Source: Anarhynchus alexandrinus (Eukaryota; Chordata; Aves; Charadriiformes; Charadriidae). Taken from it: DNA of 64,000 nt. The notes below the pieces were generated by a model. The model was not told the DNA's origin and made no database searches. It saw nothing but the letters and a program-made list of their open reading frames with translations. Positions within the stretch are counted from its first letter, which is position 1. Each line of letters opens with the position of its first letter. The position numbers and the translations under genes are program-made. This document shows positions 46,701 to 61,200 of the stretch, piece after piece. The stretch lies in the NCBI GenBank assembly GCA_008711295.1, contig VUYV01000396.1, positions 242,180 to 306,179 on the forward strand, in the 5' to 3' direction.

Positions 46701-49700
46701 GGTGACTACACTGCCCAGTGACTCCTGTTCAATAAAGGGCCGATTCTCCTCCCTTTCGGAAAACAATGTGTTCCACACACTGAAATAAATAAGAGCCCCT
46801 CGCCAAGCCCCCGGCAGTGTCAGGGGATGTCAGGCTCTGCTCCCGGATAACAAAGGCGTCAGCGTGCAGCCAATCTCCTCCTGCCATCTCAGGCTGCCCT
46901 CGCTGCGCTGAATGAAATTTTTTCTCCTAATGGAAATGAAGAAAACCTCCAGTGCAGATAATCCTCCGTTATAATGGCAGTACATTCGGGACAGGGGCCA
47001 AGCAGTGTAAAGAACAAGCCAAATCTCTTTTACTTAAAGCCTGGCCTGAATGTGATAATGTAATGACTTCGGTCTGGATGTTTCAAATGCCATTCATTGG
47101 GATTGACTTAGCATATAGATGATATCAGCTAAAATAATTAAGAACGAGGAACCGAACAGATAGCATCAGCCAACTTCTCCTCCTCAACAAAGCTGGTATC
47201 CTTCTGCAAGTGGTCTAGAAGACCACTTGGTCTAAACACAAGTTAGTCCAACCCAGGCAGCACCTTTCCCTTCCGTTCCCCTTCGCTTTCTGCAGAAGCA
47301 TCAACAACATCCCACTTGGCCTCAGGCTGAAGACCCAGGCACCCTCTTTGCAAAGGCAGAGCTCCTGACTATTTTGTGTCTAACCTGTTTCTGGCCACTG
47401 CTGATCACACGGTGTAGGCAGAACCTGAAGTCTTTGGGAAGATTCACATTCATTTCACTGGGTTCTGGATCAAGCCTATCTACTGTGAGTTTTTTCCAGC
47501 AATGTAGGTTTCCAAAAGTGTGGTAGCCGTGGCTGTTGTTTGGCTTCCTAGTATCTGTCATAGCTAACCATTATTTCTGTTTTACAGAAATAAAACACAG
47601 CTCAAACCCTGACACTACACGCAAGCTTAAAATGGCTTTCAATTACTATTAGCAGGCTTTTAAACGGGATTGTGGTGACACCCCAAAAGAAGCAAAATAC
47701 TTATGGGAGAAATTAAGCTATTGGAACGACTGGCTATATCGAACATGCTTCTCACAAAGCTGGCAAAGAGCAAAATAAAGCTGCAATAAATTGATGACAA
47801 CCACTTTCTGGAGGAATGACAGTTTGTCTTAAGAGAGAAAAGCCCATTCAGCTTCTCAGCTACAACAGCTTATGACACCGGGCATTTGCACACCTCTCCC
47901 ACAAAATGAGAAACCAGTAGCAACCAGAACAACCACAAAAGATCACTTTCTATATCCCATACCAGTGTAACTGAGGGGCAGAAGGTAAAACGATTGCAAA
48001 ATGCCACCGTTCTGATTTTAATATATCCACTTAGCATCATTTTGATGGCTACACAGGGTGGAAAGCAACAGGGGATTACATTCATCGTCCATTCCAAGTC
48101 TCCCAATTGGCAAATAAACTCAGTCCTTTAGGAAAAAAAAACCAACCTCCTACTTTGGACAAGCTTTGGAATGGTTACAAGCCAAGATCTATTGTTCTAG
48201 TTGAATTTGTTACAAGCCCTAGGCATATCATAAAAGAAGATCCTTATTTTAATGTTTTTGTCTTCCCGGTCATCTAATTTAGCTCCTTCCAGGGTGGTCA
48301 TTTATTTTCTTCACTGTTGCCTTCTTCGTATGCTAGATTTCGAGATGAAATCAAGACTCGTCAGCAGCCTTGAGCAGGGCGTCAGTGCTAGTTTGAATTT
48401 TCCTTGTCTTCTGTTTAATTGAATTTTCATTTGTATCTCCTCAGCTGCTTCCCCTCCGAGGCCTTTCCCCCTCCTGCCCCCCTTTTCTCCACTCATCCAT
48501 ATAGCTCATACAAGCGTTTCTGGCAAGCACCAGCTGCAGAAACAGCGAGTTCTTGGGCATCTTCTACTTTTAGAAAACCACCAAGAGGGCAAATAACACC
48601 CGTGCTTGTTCTGCGAAGCTTGAAGCCTGCTTTTCAGAAAGACCAGTCTCTTTATTAACTCCGCTGCTCTCTCTGAAACACGTGTAAGACATGCAGGGCT
48701 GCAGAGCTACGCGTTTGTCAATGCGGAGGACAAAAAGCCATGTGTGGGTTTACAGCCTCTGTCTTGCTGGGGCAGCCAAGCCAGCCAGGACTTTGAAACA
48801 GCATTAAAAGGAATCACTTCTAGATTTCTCCTCCATGTTCCCCAAAAGCTGCCTTGAGCTCCTGGCAGGCCAGCACTCAAACCGCTGCCTAGCCACGACC
48901 TCTCTACTTAAGATTCGTTTGCCATCAGCATAATCTTTCTTTCAGCTTTGAGTTTGCTTTCTTTGACACAGCTTATTACACATTCCCTCAGAGGGATCTG
49001 AGACATAACCGCTGACACCTCCCACCTTGAACTGGTATCGCTTCCTCCAACCACTTCCTTCCATTGTGGGAATGGAACGATTCCTGGCTGTGGTTGAGGA
49101 CAGTCTCTCTCGCACTGGAAATCTTCAGTATGGGAAAAGGAAAGCCCCACCAACTTCTCCATCCAAACTTCGGTAAAAAGGCTAGGAAAGATAGGGTATA
49201 GCCCAGAGATTCACCAGTTCGTATTTCTACTCCAACAGCTGATATTCTTAAGACCTGTTCTGTGCTGAGAAGCGATTAGGAGATGCTGGAGGAAATTTCA
49301 GACAAAAATTTCAGTCTATTGGAGAAAGTTCTTTAATGCAAAATTGATCTGCAGTTAGGAGTGATGTACAGTTGTGAAAATCTTGATGGTTTTAGGTCAT
49401 TTACAAGTAAATCACACAGAACGCTGAGGAATATGAGATCAAGAAGAGTTCTGCGTTAGGACAGAGCTGGACAAAATGACCTTTCCATGATCTACCCCAT
49501 TACTGACTAACACAATTTCTGCTTATAATTCATTATTCTGAAGCTGTTTACTGTTCTGTTCATGACAAGGGCAACTTCCATCAATCAGTTCTTGAACCTG
49601 GAATTCCTGGCTCTTTATCCAAATAGCGTTCAGAGGAAACCGAGATTCTCATTTGAATATTCACCTTTCTTGCTCTTATACGCGGCACTTGATCCATCAC

Positions 49701-52336
49701 CGAGAAGCTGACATTGTCTTTGACAGTGACGCTCTGTCAATCTGACATAACCTGAGAGACATTCGGGGTATGTTTTGCTACTGAGTGAAAGACTACAGCA
49801 CTTCAATCATTAATAATTAAGCTTGACTTTGCTATTGGATATAAGATCTGCTTCTGTTCCTATGTACGTTTGCATTTATTTTTACATTCATCACACTGCT
49901 GTTGGACATATACTGCATGAACTTCGGGCAAATGGTCCAGTGGCTCTCCACTTACAGTCAGGAACACTGCTCATGATAACTTATATTAAGGAGGTCTTCC
50001 AGGAGAGAATAAATCAGATTAGAGAAGGCTTGCTCGTATCTGAAGCTGAATTGAAACAGTTTCTCTCCCTTTCCTCTGTGCTTTAGTGTTGGTTATGGAA
50101 AGATATCTTTTAGGAAAGGAAAAGCACATGGTATCATTTTGTCTTTTAGCTCGCAGAGGTTTGGGTCCTGCTTCTGCAGCCTCATTTAGGAAATTAGTCT
50201 TCAAGACTGACCACAAGAAGGGGGCTTGCTAGGATCTTTCTTGTTGTCGCATTCTCTTATTGTCACATCCTACCACGCGCATCTAACACTGCCAATGGGG
50301 GGTTGCCATTTCTCCTGCCAGCCTTTGCCCTTCTTAACAGCTCTGACAGCTCGGATCCACTTATTCTTGGCACTTGCTTTGAGCAAGGTTCGCATAAAGG
50401 TGTCAGTGTCCAGTCCGTGCACTGTTGTACCAAGCTGTTGTCAGTCTTCTGGATGAATGCTTAGGAAATAACCCCTTTTTGTTATCCAGAGCCTGAACTT
50501 GAGTACCGTTCCTCGTTTGACTCCTGCTTTTAAAGATCAAGCTGTCTCTTTCTGCCTCTTGTCTGCATTTCCCTGTCTGCGCTAAGTTCTGGTCTTGACT
50601 GGTGATGCCAAACCTCTGCCAGGCTGGCCATTTCTCTCCTGCTTGTTTATAAGCGATGTTACAAGTCAACAAAGTAAGTATTTGGGGGCTTAATTTCCAT
50701 GCCCTCAGGGGACAACGCAGGAGGTCAGTTGAAGCCTGAAGGTCACTGCTGCAAAAGGCAATGGTGGTGGTGGCAGTTCAAATTCAGAAGCAAGTGGGGC
50801 TTCAGAAAACACTAACTGCCTGGTGTGTCTTCTTGTTATTTCCTAAGTTACTTAACACATAGCGTCTTCTTCTTGGGGAAAAGGCTTATTGTGGGAAAGC
50901 TTCCTTTAAGGAAAAGAAGAAAACACAAGACTTATGGAGGAAAGGCAGATGGTTCCTTCTAGAGCTTTTGTGAGGCTACGAATGTGACAAATATCTTTCA
51001 CAAGAAGGACTTTCTAGCCTGGTTTACTTACAGTAAAAGCACAAAAGGTGTCTTACTGAAGCTGTGAACTGGTGAGCCCTTGTGAGGCACGGGGAGCACT
51101 GGGATAGCTCGCTGTCTGAATGGGATCCTGGCTGAAGATGGTGAATCTGTATGCAGTGCTCTTCCCTTTCAAGGGAGACCTATGCAAACCAGCTCGGGCA
51201 TCACCGTTACGCTAACCACAGCAATACCAGGCTTTTAATGCAGGCTTCAAAATTTGGTCCAAATAAAATGGGATTTGAAAACGTTGTTCACCACTTGTGT
51301 AATCAGGATTCTGCAGAATTCTGGCAACCCAGTGGAGGGAAGTTACCTTATAAATTACAAAGACTGTGTCTAACGCTGAGGAGAAATAAAAGAGAGAAGT
51401 CTCCAAAGCCCAGGACAACTAAAGCTCGTTACAAAACCAGAGAGATCATTCTAGTGTGAAGCAAACCTGAGCTTTGCATTAAAAATGTAAATGTGATTGA
51501 AATAGCATAACCAGATTAAATGGATTTGACCTCCACAAGCATAAAAAATGGTCTAAATACACTGAAACAGCAACAAACAGCTGCACTTTCTTTTTCACTG
51601 TGTTGTGGATCACAGGAAATTTACTTGAAACAACACAGAAATTTCAAGGCAGTGAAAGATTTGCATTTCTTTTACAGGAACTAATAGGAGAAAATAAGGC
51701 TGGTTTGGAAAAACCACCCGTCATTTAAATGCCTAAAGGTACAGAAAGACTTCTGAAAACTACTTTTCAAAGTCTTTGAATGTGACTGATTTACCCTCAA
51801 AAATTAAGCCCGAACACACAGAACTAGCCAGGAGTGACTGAATCTTTCAATACAATCTCACATCTCGACCTTCAGTACACTGCTGCCTTATAGGAGCCTT
51901 TGATGGACATATCTTTCTGCCTTTTTTAGCTATGTTAACCCAGCTCAGCGCCAGAGTCTGGTTCACCGCATCGCCATACATCACCATACGAGCATCACCA
52001 TACTAACACAGCTGAGCAGGGACAGACAGAGATGACTTAAACCCACACCACCGGCAAACAGATGTTAATCAAAGGCTTCGTGCAAAATGCTGCATGGGAT
52101 AAATACAAGAAAACAACACCCAGAAGCAAAGAAACAAACCAAAGTGGTGCGAGGGGGAATTATGACCAGTAATCAAATATTCCCAGGTAAGCCTTGCTTT
52201 TTATGCATTCTAAGGGAAAACCCCGGTAACGCCGTGCAACATTGTCCCTCAACTGGGTTCCAAATGGAGGGGTAGTTCTTTAGTTAAAACAGAAGTTAGG
52301 AACACTGAATAAAGAGACTAATTTGTATTTTCTTGT
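40726..52336 (-). other. long repeat-poor intron stretch
   Basis: In 11.6 kb I recognise no CR1, SINE or exon. 41080-41180 is very AT-rich (TAATATTAAGCATAATATG type). An A-run lies at 45346-45359. A perfect 10-bp hairpin lies at 47207-47229. 51965-52010 carries a decayed CATCACCATAC tandem. The open frames are short and typical of intron DNA. The 127-codon minus frame at 44648-45031 was examined and resembles nothing known. Confidence 0.55.
47207..47229. repeat. perfect inverted repeat, 10-bp arms and 3-nt loop
   Basis: CAAGTGGTCT, loop AGA, AGACCACTTG. No U-run follows in either direction, so it is not a pol III-type terminator. Function unknown. Confidence 0.85.
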
Positions 52337-52820
52337 CACAGAATCATTGAATAATTTGGGCTAGAGGTCCCTGCCCAGAGCAGAGCTACCATCTCAGGTA
52401 GGTCAGGTTGCACAGGTCCTTGTCCTGTTGAGTTTTGAAAATCCCCAGGGATGATGATTCTCCCCTTCCCTGGGCACCCGTTCCACTGTTGCATCAACCT
52501 CCCCGAGAAACATTTTTCTTTATATTCTATCCTAATTTCCAGAAAACACGTGTCTGTTGCCTCTCATCTTTTCACTGTGTATCTCTAAGAAGAGCCTGGC
52601 TCCACCTTATCTCTAGCCCTCTCCGGGTGGTGGAAGAGAGCAGTGAGATGTCCCTCAGCTTTCTATGCTCCAGCCCCCTCCGCCTCCCTTCGTTTGACCT
52701 GTGCACCAGCCCCCAACACCTTGGTGGCCCCATCTCACCCATGGTTCACCCCTTGGTTTAGGAGACCCAAAACAGAACACCCCATTTCAGATGCAGCTTT
52801 GTGAGTATCAAGTAGGGGGA
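52337..52820 (-). mobile_element. old CR1 LINE copy
   Basis: Decayed reversed tail CACAGAATCATTGAATAATT, then GGGCTAGAGGTCCCTGCCCA. Segments such as GATTCTCCCCTTCCCTGGGC, CCTAATTTCCAGAAAACACG and GAGATGTCCCTCAGCTTTCT follow the CR1 3' region in reverse. The upstream part (GACCCAAAACAGAACACCCC) is recognisable but altered. It is clearly older than the copies at 16-40 kb. Confidence 0.85.
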
Positions 52821-54106
52821 ACAGGCAAGATCTAGTTCCAAATGGTTCCACACAGCCTCATTTCTTGAAGTCACTAAATACATATAAAAAATGCTACACT
52901 TAAACCTGCACTTCTTAAAACCAGGCAGTATTTTTTCTTCTCCTGACACAAGTAACATGGCAAATAATTGTAAGTGAAATAAATTTGCGGGCTGGTACCT
53001 GAGAGCACCTGAGGCAAAAAGGAAACGAGGGTGGCATGAAAAAGGCCGTGACAAAAGAATCTTTTATTTCCCGATCTCTGTTTTCCAAAAGGTGTAAGAA
53101 ACAGAATGAGTATTTGGACAAAGGTTGGATACACAAAGCGAGACTAAAATTGGGTGGCAATCAGCACAAGCAGAGATGATGCGGTCTTCAACAAAGCTTA
53201 GGTGCACGCGCACCTTGGTGCGTGCAATAACCCAGTTCTGCTCAAGCCCACTGATGTTGATGTGCACGTTATTAGAAAACTCGATTGTTCTGGGGTTTGG
53301 GATCTGAGCATGAATGAAACATGAGCTATGTCTAACGCTGGGACTTAACTACATACAGATTAGTAGCGTCTCTAATTTGGCAGCACCACAAGTCCTGCGG
53401 CCCCGCTGTCAGCAGCGCTGAGCAGTTGTTACCGTCTTGAAATCAGCCAGCTGTGGGGCTCAGCGCTTCCGAAAACTGACAGCGGAGAGTTAAGCACGGA
53501 GCAAGTCTTCGGAGGACCAAGACAACGATTCTGCTGAATGTGGAGGATTCTCCTGGAGAAGAGAGGGAGCAGGATGTGCTAGAGAGCTTCGGACAGGCTC
53601 TGCGCTGCATGGGTTTGTGCCCAAGTTAATGAGGGAACCAATAAAAACTTTATGATCTTGGTATATTTTAAAAATCTCAGTATATTTATCCAGTTACTGT
53701 GGGATTTAAATACACCACTTTGGCTGGGTTTGTATCACTGTTATAGATGCATTTTTCTACTACATTTCTACTACACATTTGGACACATTTTTCTATTACA
53801 TTTTTTTTCTACTTTTTACTGGAAACTCCAAAAAGCTATTGCAAAGTCCTATGCAGGAGTATTTAAAAAAAATCAAAAATGTAAATTTCACCCTGAGTAT
53901 CTGTTTATGCCAGAAGGCCTCACCTGTTTGTTTGATCACCGATGGGAAAAAATGGTACAATTGGATCTCACCGATCAGAACTAAAAGTACCAGTGTAATA
54001 ATGCAATTTTCATGCTCCGTCATGTAGGAAAAACTTATCCAAAAAACTTATCCAAATACGAATTAAAAATAAACTTATTTCTTGAAAGGATTGGTAAACA
54101 GAAGAA

Positions 54107-54136
54107 GTAGATAAATAAAAATGTAGATAAATAAAG
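54107..54136. repeat. short tandem duplication of GTAGATAAATAAA
   Basis: Two copies, at 54107-54119 and 54123-54135, separated by a few bases. Slippage-type repeat. Confidence 0.75.
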
Positions 54137-57100
54137 CCTAAATTCTGAATTATTTACTGAACCATATGAAAATTACTGATTTCTAATTCTTTATCATTTA
54201 TGGGCTCTCTCTTGGTATTTCTATCCTCTTCATATGTTTTTGTTGTTGGTGGTGGTGGTGGTTTTGTTTTCTTTTAATAATCAGCTATGGTGACAGACAC
54301 GGAACAGACATCAATATCGCCAAGGAACATACCAAGCTTTTGATTCACTATCAGTACCTGGATCCCCCAGTGCCAACACCAGCTTTCGTCTCTCCTGCAC
54401 ATCCCACCTGACTGCAGAGGTCCAGACGGGACCTGGGCTGGTCCCACCAACGCAGCAACACGCGTGCAGGGGAATTCCTACCAAGCACAAGGCTGCTGGC
54501 AGGGCGGGGGTCTCAGGGGCCGTTCCTCTTTTCTAACATGACCCTGATGCCATCAGTTGGAGAAATGCCGACCCTCGAGCTGGAATATGGCAAAGCAGTC
54601 TCCTGTTCCTCCTCCCCAGTGTTTCACGAGGGCTCAGCGCACGCAGAGAGATGCGGATAAACCAAGGACCACCAGCTCACGTATCTACCGTTCAATTTAA
54701 ACATCTTAAAGGCACACATTGAGCAGCATCAGGTTTCCTGCTGAAGAACTGGCCGGGCAGCAACCACCTTGAAAGTAACGAGTTGAAACTGCAATGTGGG
54801 TTTTTTGCTGAGCTGTAAATCAGGAGAATATAAATTTATCGTACAGCTAAATTGAGGAAAACAAGGGCATGCTACTAGGAGCTTTCTGTTTTATTAAGTA
54901 AACACCTTCTCATTCATGTAGAAAAATTTGTCCAATTTGGCTAAATAATTAATCACCAAAGGGTGACTGGTGATTAATGAACAGTATGATGACATTCTGA
55001 GGTATATGTTCATCACAGTGATTTTCTTTCATCCCAGTGGTTTGCGCTAGTGTCACTGGTGAAGTGTGATGATAAAGGCTCTGCGATATCTGTGGCAGGG
55101 GTATGCACATTACAGTGATAAATATCTGCCCACTTTAGAATTTGGAGGCAGTGAGATGGGGCCCCCACCTAACCTTGGAAAGGAGCATCCACCCCATGGG
55201 CATCAGTACACCTTACCAACCTGCCAACAAGTGACCAATTTCTCATTCTCACAAGGGCCACGTAGACCTATCCGGCCAGTGGAAAGAGCTCCTGTAGCTG
55301 CAGCAATCTATAACCGCCCCTCCTGTAATACCCTTTTGCACTGCTTATAAAGAGGCTGTGAGTAAATAAAAACAGATTCCTTAAATCTACTGAATCAACA
55401 ACTCGGTTCTGCACTACTTAAGTAGCCAACCTGATTTCCTTACATTCAAAACTCATTATAAGGATGGTATGACCCTCCTGTGGACGAAGCTAAGCAGAAA
55501 GCTCCACGCTGTGGAGGAGCTCGCCAGCCACAGAGGAGCACGAGAAGATGACGCATTCAGGTAGGCTTAGCTACCGCCATCTCAAATTAGGACATGCGGA
55601 TCCATGTCGTGGTGCCCTCGAAATGATTTGAAAATCTCCCCGTGAATTTTGGGGAGACCCAGAGCTGGCCAGCACCAGCTCCACACAAAATTCCTCCAGA
55701 AATACAGGTATGGTACTATTTCACTGAAAGCCGTCAAAAGGAGCTAACTCCACCACCTTTGCTGTAAAGGCAGGAGCCGGATTACAGCTACCGAGGCGGT
55801 GAAGAACAGGGCTGTGATGAATAAGGAGCACCGTACTGGCAGTGAGGAACATCACTACATCACTGCAAGCTCCCGCATACCACGACTCCAGAAATCTACC
55901 AATAACACCTCTCATTTGTTATCTAGATTATTCTGCCTAACATCCATTTTGTGCACTCAGCCTTTCCTATGCACTTTTGTTTAATGCTTTAAAATTGGAG
56001 CTACTAACTCCAATCATCTCTAACAGGGAGAGGATAAATCACCAAATTCTGCTAGGAGGTAGTATATATTTTTATCATTTAAGTGGTATTTTCCTCAATA
56101 CAGGCCCGTTCTTATCTCATCCCCTTCTTTAACGATTCCCAGCTGGTGCAGAAATGCTCCAAGTCTTGTACCAGACTGTTACAGTGTGTACAAGTTGCTG
56201 TTCTTGTAGACAAGAGCATTTAATACAAGTCTGAAGTTGCTGGAGAGCCTCAAAGCACGTTGAGTCACTGCTCTGCCTTTCAGACTGCTTGAAGCACTGG
56301 GAGGGGGGTGATGTTTTAGAGGAGGGACATGCACAGAGGTGAAACATCCATTCCCGGCCTCCCTGCCAAGGTGCTAACACTGGGGTGATGAATTCTCCGA
56401 ATAAGACATTTCTGGAGTAGGGTGTTCTTCTGGACCAGTGAAAGCCTGCTGAGCCCCTCTCTGCTCACCAAAGCAGCTCCTGGAGACACCTCTCACGGCC
56501 TTCCAATGTGAAACACTCACTCCTGCGTTTCTATAGAAGTACCCTGCCACACGCCAAAGAGAAGAAAATCCCTTTCCCTGTTATTTCCTACCAGCATTGG
56601 ATCCTGCTTCTGCTGAAACCTGCTCCCAGTTATCCCTGACCACCACAATCCTAAACTGAGTCAACCCTTGTATCTTCTCAGAGAACAGCGACTAGCACCT
56701 CCACGCGCTTACTGGGATCGGCGTCTCCCAACCTTGCCCCAAAAGCAACTCCTGCAATGTTAACCAAGCGGAATTTCTGTTGAAAGATTGCACAAGTTAT
56801 CCTGTTATCAAATAGAATATATGATGAATTGTCTTTGGCTCCTGAGGACACAAAATCCCACAGGACGGCCACTAATAGCTGTGGCCCAGACTCGTTAACC
56901 CAAACCCCGTGTCACCCACACCATTTTTCTCTCTCTCAAGCCAGTGTACTTCAGCTCCTTTGTTTTAAGCTTACAGGTTTTATACTCGGGTGAAAGGTCT
57001 GCTGATAAACTGATACAATTTTTGGCAACCAAGCAGAGCAGGACATGGCCAAGAATAAAGAAAAACAAAGCAACTTCAGCTCTGCCAGTCCTTCCCTTTC

Positions 57101-58207
57101 AACGTCAAAATTATTACTGATTAGCAATTTGAAAACAGGCGTGATGTCAGCTTACCACACAGATCCCTGGGCTCCCTTCTGGGAGAGGGCTCCTCAGTTC
57201 TTTCTCAATTAACTTGAAAGCTGGGGAGGGTAAGCATTTTTACTGGTAAGCTAAGAAATGCCTCCATCAAGAGTTTTATTTTATTATCACAATAAGCACA
57301 CAATGATTGAGGCTTTGGATTAAAGGACTTTTTTCTCCCATTTTGCTCAGCACTAGAAAACCATCGGTTCCTTTGTTTTGTGTTATCCAGTAGCATTTTT
57401 CAGGCTTTTGCATTTTCTGATTTTAGGCAGAATCCTAACAGCATCTTATAATCAGGACTGTAATCCTCCAACCTCCCCACATCTGCCATTTTCATGAATG
57501 GTCTTAAAAATAAAATGAGAATGATTCAATTAACAGTTTAGGGGGATTTTTACATTACGCAGAGCATTTTTTCCAACATTAGGAAAATCGTGGCAAAAAT
57601 CATTAGCATTTCCCTCTAAGAATGAAATAAAAGAGTTTTTGAGGCAAGAAAAATGGCCTTAGGTTTAATGTGCCCATGCTTTTTAAAATGTGATTTCCAG
57701 ACCTTTTTGTTTCCTGGTTTTGTTTTTGTGAATGAAACTTAGCCATTTCCAGTATCCCTCTGAGTACCACGCAAACATTTGAAATTCATTAGATCTCATA
57801 AAAATTGTAGATTGAACAGACATCATCTTCAGTGTAGGAAGAATTTGGTCCAAAGTCCAGTGAGCTCAAAGAGAGGATCTGGGGTCAGCAGCATTCAAAT
57901 TGACTCAAAATAAGTGAGGTTGCTGCTTTCAATTTTGCTAATGCAAAACAAAATATAGGAATCAGGCTTCAAAAATAACCAAGCAATTGAGATGGTTTCC
58001 ATGTCTTCATTTGGGCTGGTTTTTATTTTGCTATTCATAGGCTAGAATAAGGACATTTGCTTTTTAATTTTTCTCTAAAGTGAGGCAAGCTGGAAGTTTT
58101 CTTTCAAAAACAAGAGAACTAAGCAAAGAACCCCTGAAAACAGAGCTCACCCAGTCATCATGTGAGTCCAGGCTCCACAGAAGCAATTTCAGGCTCTACA
58201 GAAAACC

Positions 58208-58229
58208 GCAAATCTCATAAGAGATTTGC
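58208..58229. repeat. perfect inverted repeat, 9-bp arms and 4-nt loop
   Basis: GCAAATCTC, loop ATAA, GAGATTTGC. Too short for a microRNA precursor. Function unknown. Confidence 0.85.
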
Positions 58230-61200
58230 AATTGCACCAGGAAGAGTGACAAGATTCTTAAATACCCTGGCCACCTGAATTTGAGAAGGTTTTGCCAATT
58301 CTCTTCTGCCAGAGCTTCTCTTCCTTCACACAGTTGCAATGAATAAAGGACCAAATCCTGTCTTCTGCACTCGGTTGCACTCAGGGTTTAACCACGGACT
58401 TCAGAGCATAGAGGATAGGTCCTTCTGTGCACTGTGAACCGCTGCTGGCTCATAAGAAAAGCTTTTTACCTTCCTCACAGCTTGAACAGGAGGTGAATGA
58501 ACTCAGAAGTTTGCAAAATTGAGTTCTTAGACCCTGCACTTGCATCAGGCTTTGTGGCTGCAAATCCACCAGCTTCAACACTCATTTGTGATTTCGCATC
58601 CTGCAAATCCAGGAGAAACGAGGGGAGCTTGATACTTACAGGAGTAGGCTGTAACTCTGCAAAGCGGCTGAAGAAAACTAGCTCTACCACAGTTGGTTAA
58701 TTATGAGTCCATACGACATTACTGACTGCCCGGCTCTTTTTCTCGGGGTGACCAGCAGCCCGCTCCTGCCTCGGCCAGCAGCAAAGCATTTCTTCATGTC
58801 ACTCTTTCTCTTGACCAGACCAAGCAGAAGAGCCAACAAAGTGCCTCTACCTCCATTATGTGTCTCTTTTTCATTCCTTCCCCATTTTGAATATCTTCCC
58901 CATATTCCCCAGGTAAGCATACTGGAGAACTGACATCAGATATGAAGCTGTACCCCAGAGAGATGGGAGAGACTGAAGAGGAAAACCACAACCTTTTTTC
59001 ATTTGTCATGACTCAATCTAATGTCTCTTACAACTTCTGGGTTAACCAAGCCAAACATAAAACAAACCAGATTCCTGGTTACATTTGTGCGGCAGATTTG
59101 TCTCTTTCTTCAGAACTCATTAAAAGAACCGCTTTCATCTCATTAGATTGCTAAAACATTTCCAACAGGACTAGATGTGTCATGTCAGAATATGACAGGC
59201 AAATTTCTTTTAAGGTTTTAAAACTAGGTTGAAAGAGGAGAAGCTATGCGGTTCACTGTTGTCACTGAAAGATATTTTTACTTTTATGAGTCCCTAAAAC
59301 AAGAAACAAATTAAGAACTGTCAAGGAAAAAGAAAAAAACCAAACCCAAAATGTATTCCGTCTTGCCTACTAATATTGTTACTGCTTTTCTCTGAAATCT
59401 CTCTCAGTCTAATAACAAGAACCTTAAGTATAAAAGAATGAACTATGGTTGTTAATGTTTTGGCTTATAAGCACAATTAATAATCCAAAAGGAAGGAAAT
59501 AAGTTCTGAAAACATGATTACCCTTTGCAACTACAAGCCAAAATGAACAGCCTCACTTTCCTCTGTTCCCAGCTCATATTCCTGCCTGGTTCAGAGGCAA
59601 TCTCCCTGCGCTGTGCCACTGCAGGGCATGGAACATGGCACCCACAGCACGCAGGGATGCAAGAAAACATCTGGGAAAGAGGTGGGGAAAAAAGCTGCCA
59701 GCGAGGGGAGAGTCCTCTCCTGCACCAGACTCCTCTGGGGTTATCTCTCACTGCCTTCCTCAGGGCAGGCAGTGCACTGATGAGCTGCCATCCCTACGCC
59801 CCAGAACCGCCACAGCAGGCGGTTTACCACCAGATACAGCTTTCGCTGCCAAAACAGCCCCACCAGAGTAGCCTCTCTGCTGGGGTCTGAAGAGCAACAG
59901 TATGCCGTAGGTACTGGGCCAAATCCACAGCCAGGGCAGAGTGCATGGGAGCGGGTCTTGGGAGAATGACACAACTTCATCAGAAAGGCTGCAGCTCTTT
60001 CCCCTGCTTATTGAAACCCAGTTCAAATACTGCCCAGGCGCAGCCCGTCGCTGCCCTACTTTGGGCCTTAAGTCACAGAAATCCTGGAAAACAGAGCGGG
60101 AGAGAAGGAAGAAGGACAGCTCTGCCTGACCTGATGCTCCAGTGAGCTTCGTGCCTCTGGGCTACCAGCTCACACCGGGATCAAACGACGGGAGCAAGGC
60201 ATTGGCACCGAGAGGGGGTCCGCATCCAGTGCCGCAGAAGGGCTGTGCTGAGAAGTGGGACAGACCACGAAGTCGCAGTTTGCAATCCTCTCCCCGGGAA
60301 CACGCCACAGAAGCGGCCCCACGCTCTAAGCCCCCGTGGGGTGAGGTATTCCCGGGGGAAGGGGCTGCAAGTGTGAAATCACCACAGCTTTGAGACGCAG
60401 ACATGCGGCAAAGAGCACTCAAGTGGGTGTTCACAACACATCATTTCGTTTCAATGGCATTTACCATCAAATTGCTGAGATGGGCTGTAAAACCAGTGGG
60501 CGGGGACTGCTTCTCACTCTGAAGAAGTTCATTAGATTATAAGTAATTCAGTTACACAGGGAGCAAGTAGAGCCTGGGGCTGTTTTGAGGGGCTTTTTGA
60601 AAAAGGTCAAAACAATATATCAGACGGCTATTGGGACTGATGGCTGTTGGGGAGAAGATAGTAGATATTTAAAGATAAGCATCGTACTCTAGTGTATTTT
60701 TCTCCTGATTGCATATTCCCATCCTTCTCATACATAACATAAAAGCATTTTGCAACAAATGGCACAGCAAAGCAGCCTATCAGCTGAGGTACTGCCAGCA
60801 CTGCTGGCGAAGTGAGACACAGCTGTGTTGGAGGACATGCAGGGCTGGAAGCTCCGGCATCTTGTGAAAGGGACCCGGACCCAGCTCTGTGCTCCCAGCT
60901 CAGTAGAGGACAGAAGCTGCTGCTCCTGCAGAGACAAAATCCTAAATCAATCCCCAAAAGCCAAGATTTTTCCTGTGTGCAAGTGAAGCCGTGCCTCCTC
61001 CTGAACGCCACAGCCATCACATCGCTAACACCTCATTTGGGAAGGCGAAATATTGCCCCAGCTCACCGTGCAGAACGGCTGCTGCTGAGTAGGTGCCCGG
61101 ACCTTGGTTTTGAAGCCACGCCAACTAACTCAGCCTTTCTGCGTTAGCACGATTAAACACTGAATTCCCTAGAAGCTTCATGCTGATGGCAGCGGATGGT

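Noticed and set aside
55066..55350. 94-codon plus-strand frame followed by an AATAAA-like site
   Set aside because: The protein resembles nothing known. AATAAA-like strings are common in AT-rich intron.
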